Both the position numbers and the translations under genes were made by a program. Below the pieces are notes generated by a model that saw only the letters and a program-made list of their open reading frames with translations, ran no database searches and was not told the DNA's origin. Positions 53,741-63,113 of a DNA stretch of 64,000 nt are shown here, piece after piece. Position 1 is the first letter of the stretch. The number at the start of each line of letters is the position of its first letter. The DNA comes from Piscinibacterium candidicorallinum (GTDB lineage: Bacteria > Pseudomonadota > Gammaproteobacteria > Burkholderiales > Burkholderiaceae_C). The DNA lies in NCBI RefSeq assembly GCF_047549485.1, contig NZ_CP180191.1, positions 1,612,001 through 1,676,000 on the forward strand. Reading direction: 5' to 3'.

Positions 53741-55875
53741 ATCCCACGCAGCCCGCCATCGATGTCGCCGGGGTACGTCGAGTGCTGCAAGACCTATGCA
53801 GCGTTGCCTCGCAGGCCTGCACCCCGCCGCCAGCGTTTTCGGGCCGCCTCGAGGAATCTCTGGTGGAGAGCCTGCGCCGCCAGCTCTCCGACACGGGCTC
53901 GATCCGCACCGTCCTGGAGCGGCATCGACAGGCGTTCGTGTCCCTGTATCCGGAGGTGCTGCTCAAGTCGCTGCAAGGCGCGGTCGAGCGCAGCATCAAC
54001 CAAGCGGGCCTCGGGTCGGATTTCTCTGCCATCTCCCTCGAGCTGATCCCTGAAGACGCGATCGTCCGGCGTATTCGCGTGGGTTATGCCGTCCGCGCAG
54101 TCAAGACCGAAGGGACCGAGGGCCTCGACTTCCTGAGTCACCGCATCAACGAACTGCTCAAGCAGGCGGGCTGCAAAGCCCGTGTGGATGCAGAGAACAA
54201 TCCCTTCCGACCCGCGCTGTTCATTGACGCAGTGGGCGTGACCTGGCGTCAGGTCACTCAGGTCGATCGCGACGAGTTGATGGTGATTGACGGCTACGGT
54301 CCCTTGCTGGCCGCCACCATCGAGCACGCGCACAAGCTCCTCAATGAACGCCTGGACCAGCGCTTCCCGGTCAGTGCCGCCCGCCCGGTGCAGGCCGTGG
54401 CGCGCAGCAGCTCACCTGCCACAGCAGCTGCCCCGCGCCAGAGCGCAGCCGACGTGCTTCGCGCAAGCGGGGATGCGCAGTCCCTGGGCAGCGTGACCCG
54501 CCCGCTGCCGACGTCGACCCAGGACCGCATGATGCGCCGTCTTGCGGGTGAGCGGGCGCGTGATGCTTCGGGCGATGCAAGCCAGGACACCAATCTCTCG
54601 AAGATGCTTGAGCGTCTGCTGGCCATGTTGGAGGCCATGCCTTCCACAGCAAGCGTTCAGGCCCAGCCCAATGTCGCTGCTGCGCGCACCAGTGTGCCAG
54701 CCGGCATGGCCGGCGCGGCCGCCCAGCGCGGCGCTGCGACCGACCTCAACGTGCTGGCACGTCTGAACGAACTCGCTCGCGAGCATGCGGTCCAAGACGC
54801 TGATCAGCGCCGCCTCGCGTTGCTGGCGCAGGTGTTCGGTGTGCTGCTCGATGATCCCGCAGTCAATGGTCGGATCAAGGAGGTCATCGGCCGGATGCAG
54901 GTGCCGCTGCTGAAGGTGGCACTGGATGACAGCAACTTCTTCTTCGACGAGAACCATCCCGCCCGACGCGTGATGAACGAGCTGCTGGCCGCTGGCCTGC
55001 AGGATGAGGCGCCCAGCGATGAGCGCGTCGCTGCGCTCGATGCTCTGGTCGACCGTGCCGAGCGTGCTCTGATCGACGCGCCCGACGAGCAGGCGCAGCT
55101 GATGCTCGATCTGGACGAACTGCAGCGCGAGGAGCGCGAGTTTGCCAACACCATTGTCGCGGAGGTCGCGCCGGTTCCCGACACGGAAGCCGACAACGTG
55201 GAGGCCGCACGGCATGAGGTGGCGCAGATTCTGGGCGAACGGGTGAGCCGCGATGGTGTGCCCGAGTTCGTCGCGCAGGTGCTGAGCGATCAGTGGAGCG
55301 AAGTCCTGGCACTCGCCTACGTGCGCCGTACGACCGACCCCGCGGTGTGGCTCGACGCCGTGAGCGTCATGGATCTGCTCGTCTGGAGCGTGGTACCCGA
55401 TGCGGCACCCGACTTCCGGACGCGGCTGATCAAGCGTCTCGCGGAACTCGTTCAGGGCCTGAATGCCGGCTTCGATGCACTCTCATGGAAGGGGGATGCG
55501 CGAGCCGAGTTCTTCGATCAGCTGGCGTTCTGGCATGCCGCGATCATGCGCACAGGGCGCGTACCGGACGAGCCGGATGCCGGGCGTCCCACCACTGTCA
55601 TGCTGCACTTCGAGGCGGATCTTGACGCACTGTCACGCGGGCAGTGGCTGGAGTTCATTGACGAGCACGGTCCCGGCGAGATGTTCCGTATCTCCTGGAT
55701 CAGCCCCATGCGCACGCGCTTTGTGCTCACCCCTGCCAAACGTGCCGGCGTGCGTCTGCTGACCGCGGTCGAACTGGGCAGCCGGATGGACACCGGGCTC
55801 ATCCGCGTGGTGGACCGCGCAGCGGCCTTTGACCGGGCCTTGCAGCTCGCCGTGGAAAACGACGCGCTGGGTTGA
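53728..55875 (+). CDS. DUF1631 family protein
   Basis: A 715-residue cytoplasmic protein matching the DUF1631 family of beta/gammaproteobacteria, function unknown. It is largely helical with no signal peptide. A conserved C-terminal block (LRGQWLEFID-like segment DALSRGQWLEFIDEHG, MFRISWISPMRTRFVLT) resembles a PilZ-like or ligand-binding beta domain seen in this family. The middle is low-complexity (Ala/Ser/Arg) and probably flexible. Starts at ATG 53728, with 53737 as alternative. Confidence 0.85.
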   Translation: MSQMHPTQPAIDVAGVRRVLQDLCSVASQACTPPPAFSGRLEESLVESLRRQLSDTGSIRTVLERHRQAFVSLYPEVLLKSLQGAVERSINQAGLGSDFSAISLELIPEDAIVRRIRVGYAVRAVKTEGTEGLDFLSHRINELLKQAGCKARVDAENNPFRPALFIDAVGVTWRQVTQVDRDELMVIDGYGPLLAATIEHAHKLLNERLDQRFPVSAARPVQAVARSSSPATAAAPRQSAADVLRASGDAQSLGSVTRPLPTSTQDRMMRRLAGERARDASGDASQDTNLSKMLERLLAMLEAMPSTASVQAQPNVAAARTSVPAGMAGAAAQRGAATDLNVLARLNELAREHAVQDADQRRLALLAQVFGVLLDDPAVNGRIKEVIGRMQVPLLKVALDDSNFFFDENHPARRVMNELLAAGLQDEAPSDERVAALDALVDRAERALIDAPDEQAQLMLDLDELQREEREFANTIVAEVAPVPDTEADNVEAARHEVAQILGERVSRDGVPEFVAQVLSDQWSEVLALAYVRRTTDPAVWLDAVSVMDLLVWSVVPDAAPDFRTRLIKRLAELVQGLNAGFDALSWKGDARAEFFDQLAFWHAAIMRTGRVPDEPDAGRPTTVMLHFEADLDALSRGQWLEFIDEHGPGEMFRISWISPMRTRFVLTPAKRAGVRLLTAVELGSRMDTGLIRVVDRAAAFDRALQLAVENDALG

Positions 55876-55897
55876 CGGAGTTATCGCGCAGACAAAA

Positions 55898-55919
55898 ACG
55901 GGCAGCCTCAGCTGCCCGT
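55898..55919. terminator. Bidirectional terminator between DUF1631 and PhoH genes
   Basis: ACGGGCAGC / GCTGCCCGT with a 4-nt loop between convergent genes. Five T residues follow on the minus strand, so it is best for the phoH-like gene; on the plus strand the tail is weaker. Confidence 0.82.
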
Positions 55920-55941
55920 GTTCCTTTGAAGCTGCGACGAA

Positions 55942-57690
55942 CTACAGGGCGTCTGCAGCAAAGTCCGCCAGGCGAGAGCGCTCTCCACGCGCCAAGGTCA
56001 CATGCCCACTGTGCGGCCAGCCCTTGAAACGGTCGACCACGAAGGTCAGGCCGCTGGAGCCTTCGGTGAGGTAGGGCGTGTCAATTTGCGCAATATTGCC
56101 CATGCAGACCACTTTGGTGCCAGGGCCGGCGCGCGTGATGAGCGTCTTCATCTGCTTGGGTGTGAGGTTCTGGGCCTCATCGATGATCAGGAACTTCTGC
56201 TGGAACGTGCGACCGCGCATGAAGTTCATGCTCTTGATCTTGATCTTGCTCTTGATCAGGTCGCTGGTGGCCTGCTTGCCCCACTCGCCGCCGTGACCGC
56301 TGCCTGAGGGGCTGCCGAGCAAGACTTCGAGGTTGTCTTCCACGGCGCCCATCCAGGGCGCCATCTTTTCCTCCTCGGTGCCCGGCAGGAAGCCGATGTC
56401 CTCGCCCACCGGCACGGTGGCGCGGGTCATGATGATCTCGCTGTACAGGCGTTTGTCCAGGCACTGCGCAAGCGCCGCAGCAAGGGTGATGAGTGTCTTG
56501 CCGGTGCCGGCCTGACCCAGAAGGGTCACGAAGTCCACCTCCGGGTTCATGAGCAGATTGAGCGCGAAGTTCTGCTCACGGTTGCGGGCGGTCACCCCCC
56601 ACACTGCGTGCTTGGCGTGGGTGTAGTCCTTGACCGTACGCAACACGGCAGTCTTGCCGCTGATCTCGGTGACCTGTGCATACAGGCTCTGGCCGATGCC
56701 GTCGGTCGTCTCGTGGAACACGAACTGGTTGACGAGCATGCTGGCCACCGATGGCCCGGTCACGCGGTAGAAGGTGGCGCCGCCGTGCTGCCAGCTTTCC
56801 ATGCCCTTGGAGTGCTTGTCCCAGAAGTCCGCGGGCAGGGCGAACACGCCGGAATACAGCATGTCGCGGTCTTCAAGGACCTTGTCGTTGAAGTAGTCCT
56901 CGGCTGAGAGGTTCAATGCGCGGGCCTTTACCCGCATGTTGATGTCCTTGGACACCAGCACGACTTCTCGGCCGGAATGCATTTCGGACAGGGCGCGCAC
57001 AACGCCGAGAATCTGGTTGTCCGCCTTGCCGACGGGCAGAGTGGCGGGCAGTGCGTTGGCAGTGGCCTGTGTCTGGAAGAAGAGCTTGCCGGTGGCGTCC
57101 TTGTTGCCGAGCTTCGAAAGCGGGATGCCCTTTTCCATCGGCTCCGCGAAACCCTCAACCAACTGATCAAGCATGCGGCTGACGCTACGTGCGTTGCGCG
57201 CGACTTCGCTCATGCCCTTCTTGTTGTTGTCCAGCTCCTCCAGGGTCATCATCGGGAGGTAGATGTCGTGTTCCTCGAATCGGAACACGCTGGTGGGGTC
57301 GTGCAGCAGGACGTTGGTGTCGAGCACGAAGAGCTTGGCGGGGCCGGTGCCGCGGCGGGTCGCGCGCCCACTGTCTGCATGCTGCGTCGCGCGCTTGGCG
57401 CCGCCCAGTGTGGCGACGTTGCTTACCGGTTGGCGATCTTCTCGCTCCGCGCGGGGAGTGCGCAGGCCGCGACTGCGCGAAGGTTCGACGGCCGGAAGGC
57501 TCAATTCCTCGAACAGCGCCGGCTGCTCCACTGCGCGCAGTAGTGCAGGGCTTTGCGCAGCAGGTTTTGACGGAGCACTTGCCTGAACGCCTTGCGGTTT
57601 CTTCTGGGCAGCGGGTTTGCGGCTGCTGGCGCGGTGTTCTTCGAGATCGACGATGTCAGCGGGCTTGGCAGGTGCTTTGGGCAGTGGCAT
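55942..57690 (-). CDS. PIN-PhoH family protein (PhoH2-like)
   Basis: A 582-aa fusion of an N-terminal PIN domain and a C-terminal PhoH ATPase. After an Ala/Lys/Pro-rich leader (about 1-110), the PIN domain shows KLFVLDTNVLLHDP and LEELDNNKKG with acidic residues. The PhoH half has the P-loop GQAGTGKT, the PVGEDIGFLPG segment and the Walker-B-like LIIDEAQNLTP. Such PhoH2 proteins have RNA helicase/nuclease activity. The ATG at 57690 is chosen over a longer frame. Confidence 0.9.
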   Translation of the reverse strand: MPLPKAPAKPADIVDLEEHRASSRKPAAQKKPQGVQASAPSKPAAQSPALLRAVEQPALFEELSLPAVEPSRSRGLRTPRAEREDRQPVSNVATLGGAKRATQHADSGRATRRGTGPAKLFVLDTNVLLHDPTSVFRFEEHDIYLPMMTLEELDNNKKGMSEVARNARSVSRMLDQLVEGFAEPMEKGIPLSKLGNKDATGKLFFQTQATANALPATLPVGKADNQILGVVRALSEMHSGREVVLVSKDINMRVKARALNLSAEDYFNDKVLEDRDMLYSGVFALPADFWDKHSKGMESWQHGGATFYRVTGPSVASMLVNQFVFHETTDGIGQSLYAQVTEISGKTAVLRTVKDYTHAKHAVWGVTARNREQNFALNLLMNPEVDFVTLLGQAGTGKTLITLAAALAQCLDKRLYSEIIMTRATVPVGEDIGFLPGTEEEKMAPWMGAVEDNLEVLLGSPSGSGHGGEWGKQATSDLIKSKIKIKSMNFMRGRTFQQKFLIIDEAQNLTPKQMKTLITRAGPGTKVVCMGNIAQIDTPYLTEGSSGLTFVVDRFKGWPHSGHVTLARGERSRLADFAADAL

Positions 57691-57737
57691 CCAGAGGCTC
57701 CGGTAGCGTGGGTGGGAAAGCTGGAAGTGCAGAAGTG

Positions 57738-57773
57738 AAAAAGCCGCTTGACCGGGTGAACCGGGCAAGCGGC
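57738..57773 (-). terminator. Intrinsic terminator after bcp
   Basis: On the minus strand GCCGCTTG pairs with CAAGCGGC around an inner CCGG/CCGG stem, followed by five T residues. It ends the Mth938-like/bcp unit. Confidence 0.85.
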
Positions 57774-57824
57774 CTGGATACGGCGGCCGATCGGGTGGGC
57801 ACTGCGCTCAGGGCGCGGCGCGAA

Positions 57825-58286
57825 TCAGAGCGACTTGACGTAGGCAAGAACCTCTTCCGCGTGGCCCGGCACCTTCACGCCGCGCCACTCCTTGGCCAGT
57901 ACGCCGTACTGGTCGATGACAAAGGTGCTGCGTTCGACGCCTTGCACGGGCTTGCCGTACATGGTCTTGGTCTTGATGACGTCGAAGGAGCGGGTGAGCT
58001 GTTCGGCCACGTCCGAGATCAGCGGGAAGGGAAACTTCTCCTGTTCGCAGAAGGCCTGGTGGCTCTTCAGACTGTCGCGGCTCACACCGATCACTGCGGC
58101 GTTTTCCTTCACGAACTGGTCGTGCAGGTCGCGGAAGTTCTGGCCTTCCAGCGTGCAGCCGGGCGTGTTGTCCTTGGGGTAGAAATAAAGCACCACCTTG
58201 TGGCCCTTCAGCAGCGACAGGGTGATGTCGCCAAGGGTCGAGGGCGCCGTGAAGTCAGGAACCGGGTGGCCAAGTTTGATCGTCAT
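57825..58286 (-). CDS. bcp: Thioredoxin-dependent peroxiredoxin Bcp
   Basis: Reduces peroxides through a Cys thiol. The 153-aa protein of the PrxQ/Bcp family has the peroxidatic Cys in NTPGCTLEGQNF near residue 44. The resolving Cys found five residues later in many PrxQ proteins is absent; FCEQEKFPFPL near residue 80 carries the other Cys. Downstream of the Mth938-like gene by 21 nt, probably co-transcribed. Confidence 0.94.
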   Translation of the reverse strand: MTIKLGHPVPDFTAPSTLGDITLSLLKGHKVVLYFYPKDNTPGCTLEGQNFRDLHDQFVKENAAVIGVSRDSLKSHQAFCEQEKFPFPLISDVAEQLTRSFDVIKTKTMYGKPVQGVERSTFVIDQYGVLAKEWRGVKVPGHAEEVLAYVKSL

Positions 58287-58307
58287 GGGGTGATGCCTTT
58301 GGTGGTT

Positions 58308-58697
58308 TTAACTGGAAAGCTCGGGCTCGATGATGAAAGCGCCCACAACCCGCCGGCCTTCGGCCATCAGGATGTTGTACGTGCGACACGCAGCTGCGGT
58401 GTCCATGACTTCAAGGCCGATCCGTTGCCCGGCCAGCTGGGCGGCGACCCGCGGATGCGGGAAACGCTGCCTGCGCCCGGTGCCCAGCACAACGAGTTCG
58501 GGCTGCCCATCCGCGAGCTTCGAGACCGTGTCTGCATCCAGCGCCGCAATGTCCTGAACGCCCCAGGAGGCCACGGGGCCTTCAGGAGAGACGACGACGC
58601 TGTGCGGGAATGCGACGGCGTTGATTTCGATGCCGGCGGCGGAGTAGCCCGTGACCGTGTTGAGCGATGCGTTGCGAGGATCGGCGTGGAGCTTCAC
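58308..58697 (-). CDS. Mth938-like domain protein (DUF498)
   Basis: A 129-aa single-domain protein of the Mth938/NDUFAF3-like family. SPEGPVASWGVQDI and PELVVLGTGRRQRFPHP are the usual core strands, and AACRTYNILMAEGRRVVGAFI the C-terminal block. Eukaryotic relatives assist complex I assembly; the bacterial role is unclear. First gene of the unit with bcp. Confidence 0.85.
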   Translation of the reverse strand: MKLHADPRNASLNTVTGYSAAGIEINAVAFPHSVVVSPEGPVASWGVQDIAALDADTVSKLADGQPELVVLGTGRRQRFPHPRVAAQLAGQRIGLEVMDTAAACRTYNILMAEGRRVVGAFIIEPELSS

Positions 58698-58741
58698 GGA
58701 GGACTGCGAGAGGTGTGCACACGGGGTGCAGCGACCCTGTC

Positions 58742-58747
58742 ATTATA
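58742..58747 (-). promoter_or_regulatory. -10 box for the Mth938-like/bcp unit
   Basis: A perfect TATAAT on the minus strand, 45 nt before the start of the Mth938-like gene. No good -35 box at 17 nt, so the promoter call is partial. Confidence 0.4.
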
Positions 58748-58910
58748 CTCAGTTGTGCAATGCCGCATCGGGCTGCCATCCTGGCCGAAATTGATGCGCA
58801 CCGAGCAACCCTACCCAATCCGAGTGGCGGTTGCCGGGATAACCCTAGTGACCGAACGCTTTTGAGTGCGAAGCACCCAGGCGCGGTTGCGTCGCTCCGA
58901 GCGCCTTGCC

Positions 58911-60188
58911 ATGAAAACCATCGAGAAGTCCCAGAAGCTCTCCAACGTCTGCTACGACATCCGCGGCCCCGTGCTGGACCGCGCACGGCAGATGGAAGAG
59001 GAGGGCCACCGCATCATCAAACTGAACATCGGCAATCTGGCCGCGTTCGGCTTCGAGCCGCCTGAAGAGATCGTGCAGGACATGATCCGCAACCTGCCCA
59101 GCGCAGTCGCTGCCGGATACACAGACAGCAAGGGGCTGTTTGCCCCGCGCAAGGCCGTCATGCACTACACCCAGGAAAAGGGCATTGCCGGCGTGCATGT
59201 GGACGACGTTTACCTGGGCAACGGCGCCAGCGAGCTCATCGTGATGGCCATGAACGGTCTGCTCAACGATGGCGACGAAGTGCTCGTGCCCATGCCGGAC
59301 TATCCGCTCTGGACTGCCGCTGCCACCCTCTCTGGCGGCAAGGCGGTGCACTACGTCTGCGATGAGCAGAGCGACTGGTACCCGGACATCGCCGACATCA
59401 AGCGCAAGATCAGCGACCGCACCAAGGCGATCGTCGTGATCAATCCGAACAACCCTACCGGTGCGCTCTACCCGAAGGAGGTGCTCGAGCAGATCGTCGA
59501 GGTAGCGCGTCAGCATCAGCTGATCGTGTTTGCCGACGAGATCTACGACAAGACCCTGTACGACGGCAATGTGCACACCTCGATTGCCTCGCTGGCCGAC
59601 GACGTGCTGTTCGTCACCATGAACGGGCTGTCCAAGAACTACCGCTCCTGCGGCTACCGCTCGGGCTGGATGGTCGTCAGCGGCGAGAAGCGCCATGCGC
59701 GCGACTACATCGAAGGCCTCAACATGCTGGCCAGTATGCGCCTGTGCGCCAACACGCCCGGGCAGCTAGCAATTCAGACCGCACTGGGCGGCTATCAGAG
59801 CATCAAGGACCTTGTCGGCCCGACCGGGCGACTCACCCGGCAGCGTGACACGGCCTGGAAGCTGCTCTCGGAGATCCCTGGTGTATCCGTCGTCAAGCCG
59901 AAGGCGGCGCTCTACATGTTCCCGCGCCTGGATCCCAAGATGTACCCGATCGCCGATGACCAGCAGTTCGCCTACGAGCTGTTGGATCAGGAGCGTGTGC
60001 TGATCGTGCAGGGCACCGGATTCAACTGGAAGGATCCGGACCACTTCCGCCTCGTGTTCCTGCAGGACACGGACAACCTGACCGAATCGGTGAACCGCAT
60101 TGCGCGCTTCCTCGACGGTTACCGCCGCAGGCATAACACGCAGCACCTCGTCAGCACACCGGCCAAGACTCTGCGCTCGGTGGCCTGA
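58911..60188 (+). CDS. alaA: Alanine-forming aminotransferase (AlaA-type)
   Basis: A fold-type-I PLP aminotransferase of 425 aa, very like AlaA/glutamate-pyruvate aminotransferase. It has the AlaA-type N-terminus SNVCYDIRGPVLDRARQMEEEG, LNIGNLAAFGFEPPEE, and the substrate/PLP segments NPNNPTGALY, FADEIYDKTLYDG and SKNYRSCGYRSGWM with the Schiff-base Lys. Upstream of hom and thrC; alanine or threonine-family roles are both possible. Confidence 0.9.
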   Translation: MKTIEKSQKLSNVCYDIRGPVLDRARQMEEEGHRIIKLNIGNLAAFGFEPPEEIVQDMIRNLPSAVAAGYTDSKGLFAPRKAVMHYTQEKGIAGVHVDDVYLGNGASELIVMAMNGLLNDGDEVLVPMPDYPLWTAAATLSGGKAVHYVCDEQSDWYPDIADIKRKISDRTKAIVVINPNNPTGALYPKEVLEQIVEVARQHQLIVFADEIYDKTLYDGNVHTSIASLADDVLFVTMNGLSKNYRSCGYRSGWMVVSGEKRHARDYIEGLNMLASMRLCANTPGQLAIQTALGGYQSIKDLVGPTGRLTRQRDTAWKLLSEIPGVSVVKPKAALYMFPRLDPKMYPIADDQQFAYELLDQERVLIVQGTGFNWKDPDHFRLVFLQDTDNLTESVNRIARFLDGYRRRHNTQHLVSTPAKTLRSVA

Positions 60189-60256
60189 AGCACTCGCAAG
60201 GCTGCGTGGGCCAAGCTGCCGCGCGCAGATCTAAACAGAACATAAGGGAGAGTTCC

Positions 60257-61567
60257 ATGGAAGCGATCCGAGTCGGGTTGCTGGGTGCCGGTGTGGTCGG
60301 CAGTGGCGTGGTGCATGTGCTCAAGCGCAACCGCGAAGAGATTGCACGCCGCGCCGGGCGCGAGATTCGTGTGGTTCAGGTGTGCGCGCGCAACCTGGAA
60401 AAGGCGAGACAGCTCGTGGGGGACGAGGTGCAGGTGGTGGCGGATCCGATCGCCATGGCGACGTCGCCGGACGTGGATGTGCTGGTCGAGGTGATTGGCG
60501 GCACCACCGTAGCCAAGGACGCGATCCTCGCCGCTCTGAAGGCCGGCAAGGCCGTGGTCACGGCCAACAAGGCACTGCTCGCGACCGCGGGCAACGAGGT
60601 GTTTGCAGCCGCGCGCGCCGGGCGGGTACCGGTCATGTTCGAAGCTGCCGTGGCCGGCGGTATTCCGATCATCAAGGCGCTGCGAGAAGGCTTGGCTGCC
60701 AACCGCATGCAGTGGGTGGCCGGCATCATCAACGGCACTACGAACTTCATCCTCTCTGAAATGCGCGCCAAGCGCCTGCCTTTCGATGCGGTACTCAAGG
60801 AGGCGCAGCGCCTGGGCTACGCCGAGGCCGACCCGACTTTCGACATCGAGGGCGTGGATGCCGCACACAAGCTCACGCTGCTGTCGGCCCTGGCTTTCGG
60901 GATTCCGGTGCAGTTCGACCGGGCGTCTGTTGAAGGCATCAGCAAGCTGCAGGCCGCCGATATCGCCTACGCCGAGGAGCTCGGCTATCGCATCAAGCTG
61001 CTGGGCATCACGCGCAAGCACGCGGCGGGCATCGAGCTGCGCGTACACCCCACGCTGGTGCCGGCCAAGCGCCTGATCGCCAGTGTGGAAGGCGCCATGA
61101 ATGCCGTGCTGATCAAGGGGGATGCCGTGGGTGCCACGCTGTACTACGGCCCCGGCGCCGGCAGTGAGCCCACTGCGAGTGCCGTGATTGCCGACCTCGT
61201 GGACGTGACGCGCCTGTTCACCGCAGACCCCGAGCACCGTGTGCCAGCGTTGGCCTTCCAGCATGACGCGCTGGCCGCCACGCCCATCCTGCCCATGAGC
61301 GAGGTGGAGACCGCCGCCTACATGCGGCTGCGTGTGGCGGACCAGGCCGGTGTGCTCGCGGATATCACCCGCATCCTGGCTGACAGCAACATCAGCATCG
61401 ACGCTGTGCTGCAGAAGGAAGCGGCCGATGGTTCGAGCGAGACGGATCTCATCATCCTCACGCACCGCACGAAGGAAGGCGCGGTCAACGCCGCGATCGC
61501 GCGCATGGAGATGCTGCGCAGCGTGAAAGGCAAGGTCGTCCGCATTCGCATGGAAGAACTTGCGTAG
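60257..61567 (+). CDS. hom: Homoserine dehydrogenase
   Basis: Reduces aspartate semialdehyde to homoserine, the branch to threonine and methionine. The 436-aa protein has the nucleotide motif GLLGAGVVGSGV, TANKALLA, the catalytic segment INGTTNFILSEM and EADPTFDIEGVDAAHKL. A C-terminal ACT domain (about 350-436: LRVADQAGVLADITRILAD) implies threonine feedback. GGGAGAG lies just before ATG 60257. A palindromic repeat follows before thrC. Confidence 0.96.
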   Translation: MEAIRVGLLGAGVVGSGVVHVLKRNREEIARRAGREIRVVQVCARNLEKARQLVGDEVQVVADPIAMATSPDVDVLVEVIGGTTVAKDAILAALKAGKAVVTANKALLATAGNEVFAAARAGRVPVMFEAAVAGGIPIIKALREGLAANRMQWVAGIINGTTNFILSEMRAKRLPFDAVLKEAQRLGYAEADPTFDIEGVDAAHKLTLLSALAFGIPVQFDRASVEGISKLQAADIAYAEELGYRIKLLGITRKHAAGIELRVHPTLVPAKRLIASVEGAMNAVLIKGDAVGATLYYGPGAGSEPTASAVIADLVDVTRLFTADPEHRVPALAFQHDALAATPILPMSEVETAAYMRLRVADQAGVLADITRILADSNISIDAVLQKEAADGSSETDLIILTHRTKEGAVNAAIARMEMLRSVKGKVVRIRMEELA

Positions 61568-61577
61568 GCAGCCGCGA

Positions 61578-61633
61578 GGCTTTCCGCTGTATCCATGCGG
61601 GTTTTCAGGCAATTTGGCCTGAAGATCCGCACC
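61578..61633 (+). repeat. Palindromic intergenic repeat, copy
   Basis: GGCTTTCCGCTGTATCCA, then TGCGGGTTTTCAGGC and GCCTGAAGATCCGCA around AATTTG. A clear hairpin between hom and thrC, where it could weaken read-through or stabilise hom mRNA. Confidence 0.78.
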
Positions 61634-61667
61634 AGGAGCGCGTTTCACTTTTCGGATATTGAGCGTC

Positions 61668-63113
61668 ATGCGTTACATCTCCACCCGCGGTGCCCTGGCT
61701 GACGCACCGCAAGGCTTCTCCGACTCGCTGCTGGGCGGGCTGGCGCCCGACGGCGGCCTGACCTGGCCCGTGCAGATGCCCCGAGTCACGCCGGCCGAGC
61801 TCGAACGCTGGCGCCAGCTGTCCTACGCCGAGCTGGCGTTTGCGGTGTTGTCCAAGTTCATCGATGACATCGAGCCCGCCGTCCTCAAGGCCCTGTGCGA
61901 GAAGACCTACACGCCGCAGGTCTACTGCAACACCCGGCCCAGCGAGCGGGCTGCAGACATCACGCCGCTGACCGCGCTGGGATTGGAGCAGGGCGCACCG
62001 CTGTCGCTGCTGGCCCTGTCCAACGGGCCGACGCTGGCCTTCAAGGACATGGCCATGCAGCTGCTCGGCAACCTCTTCGAGCATGCGCTTGGGGCACGCG
62101 GCGAGCAGATCAACATCCTGGGTGCCACGAGCGGCGATACAGGGAGTGCGGCGGAGTACGCCCTGCGCGGCAAGCAGGGCGTGCGCGTATTCATGCTCAG
62201 CCCGCATGGCCGCATGAGCCCGTTCCAGCAGGCGCAGATGTTCAGCCTGCAGGACGCGAACATCTTCAACATCGCGATGCATGGCGTGTTCGACGACTGC
62301 CAGGACGTGGTCAAGCGCGTTAATGAAGACCTGGCGTTCAAGAAGCAGTACCGCATCGGCGCGGTGAACAGCATCAACTTCGCGCGTGTCGTCGCTCAAG
62401 CTGTCTACTACTTCCGAGGCTGGTTTGCGGCGACGGCGGCAGGTGCCACGGAAGTCAGCTTTGCTGTCCCGTCAGGCAACTTTGGCAATGTGCTGGCCGG
62501 GCACATCGCGCGCCGCATGGGTCTGCCGATCCGCAAGCTGGTGGTGGCCACCAACGAGAACCGTGTGCTCGACGAGTTCTTCCGCACGGGCGTGTACCGC
62601 ATACGCAAGAGTGCGGAGACACTGGAGACCTCCAGCCCATCGATGGACATTTCCAAGGCATCCAACTTCGAGCGCTTCGTCTTTGATCTGGTGGGTGGCG
62701 ATGCCGCGCGAGTGCGCGAGCTGTTCACTCAGGTCGAGCGCGGTGGTTTCGATCTGTCGGCCGACCCGGCGTTCCAACGCATCGCCGAGTACGGATTTGT
62801 GTCCGGCTGCAGCTCGCACACCCACCGGCTGGCGGTGATCCGTGATGTGGCCGGCCGCTACGGCGAAGTGATCGACCCACACACGGCTGATGGCATCAAG
62901 GTCGCGCGCGAGTACCTCGAGCCGGGTGTGCCCATGGTCGTGCTGGAGACGGCGCAGCCCGTGAAGTTCAGCGCGACAATCGAAGCCGCACTGCATCGCC
63001 CCGCACCGCGGCCTGCGGCGTTTGAGGGCATTGAATCGCTGCCCAAGCGCTTCGAGGTCATGGATACGGATGTGAGCGCCATGAAGGATTACATTGCGCG
63101 GCATGTCGGTTGA
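61668..63113 (+). CDS. thrC: Threonine synthase
   Basis: Converts O-phosphohomoserine to threonine with PLP. A 481-aa enzyme of the longer (yeast/E. coli-like) class; MRYISTRGALADAPQGFSD is the typical start. PLP Lys in GPTLAFKDMAMQLLG, GATSGDTGSAAEYAL, and VPSGNFGNVLAG for phosphate/PLP binding. ATG 61668 is chosen over a TTG three codons upstream. Its stop lies inside moeA. Confidence 0.96.
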   Translation: MRYISTRGALADAPQGFSDSLLGGLAPDGGLTWPVQMPRVTPAELERWRQLSYAELAFAVLSKFIDDIEPAVLKALCEKTYTPQVYCNTRPSERAADITPLTALGLEQGAPLSLLALSNGPTLAFKDMAMQLLGNLFEHALGARGEQINILGATSGDTGSAAEYALRGKQGVRVFMLSPHGRMSPFQQAQMFSLQDANIFNIAMHGVFDDCQDVVKRVNEDLAFKKQYRIGAVNSINFARVVAQAVYYFRGWFAATAAGATEVSFAVPSGNFGNVLAGHIARRMGLPIRKLVVATNENRVLDEFFRTGVYRIRKSAETLETSSPSMDISKASNFERFVFDLVGGDAARVRELFTQVERGGFDLSADPAFQRIAEYGFVSGCSSHTHRLAVIRDVAGRYGEVIDPHTADGIKVAREYLEPGVPMVVLETAQPVKFSATIEAALHRPAPRPAAFEGIESLPKRFEVMDTDVSAMKDYIARHVG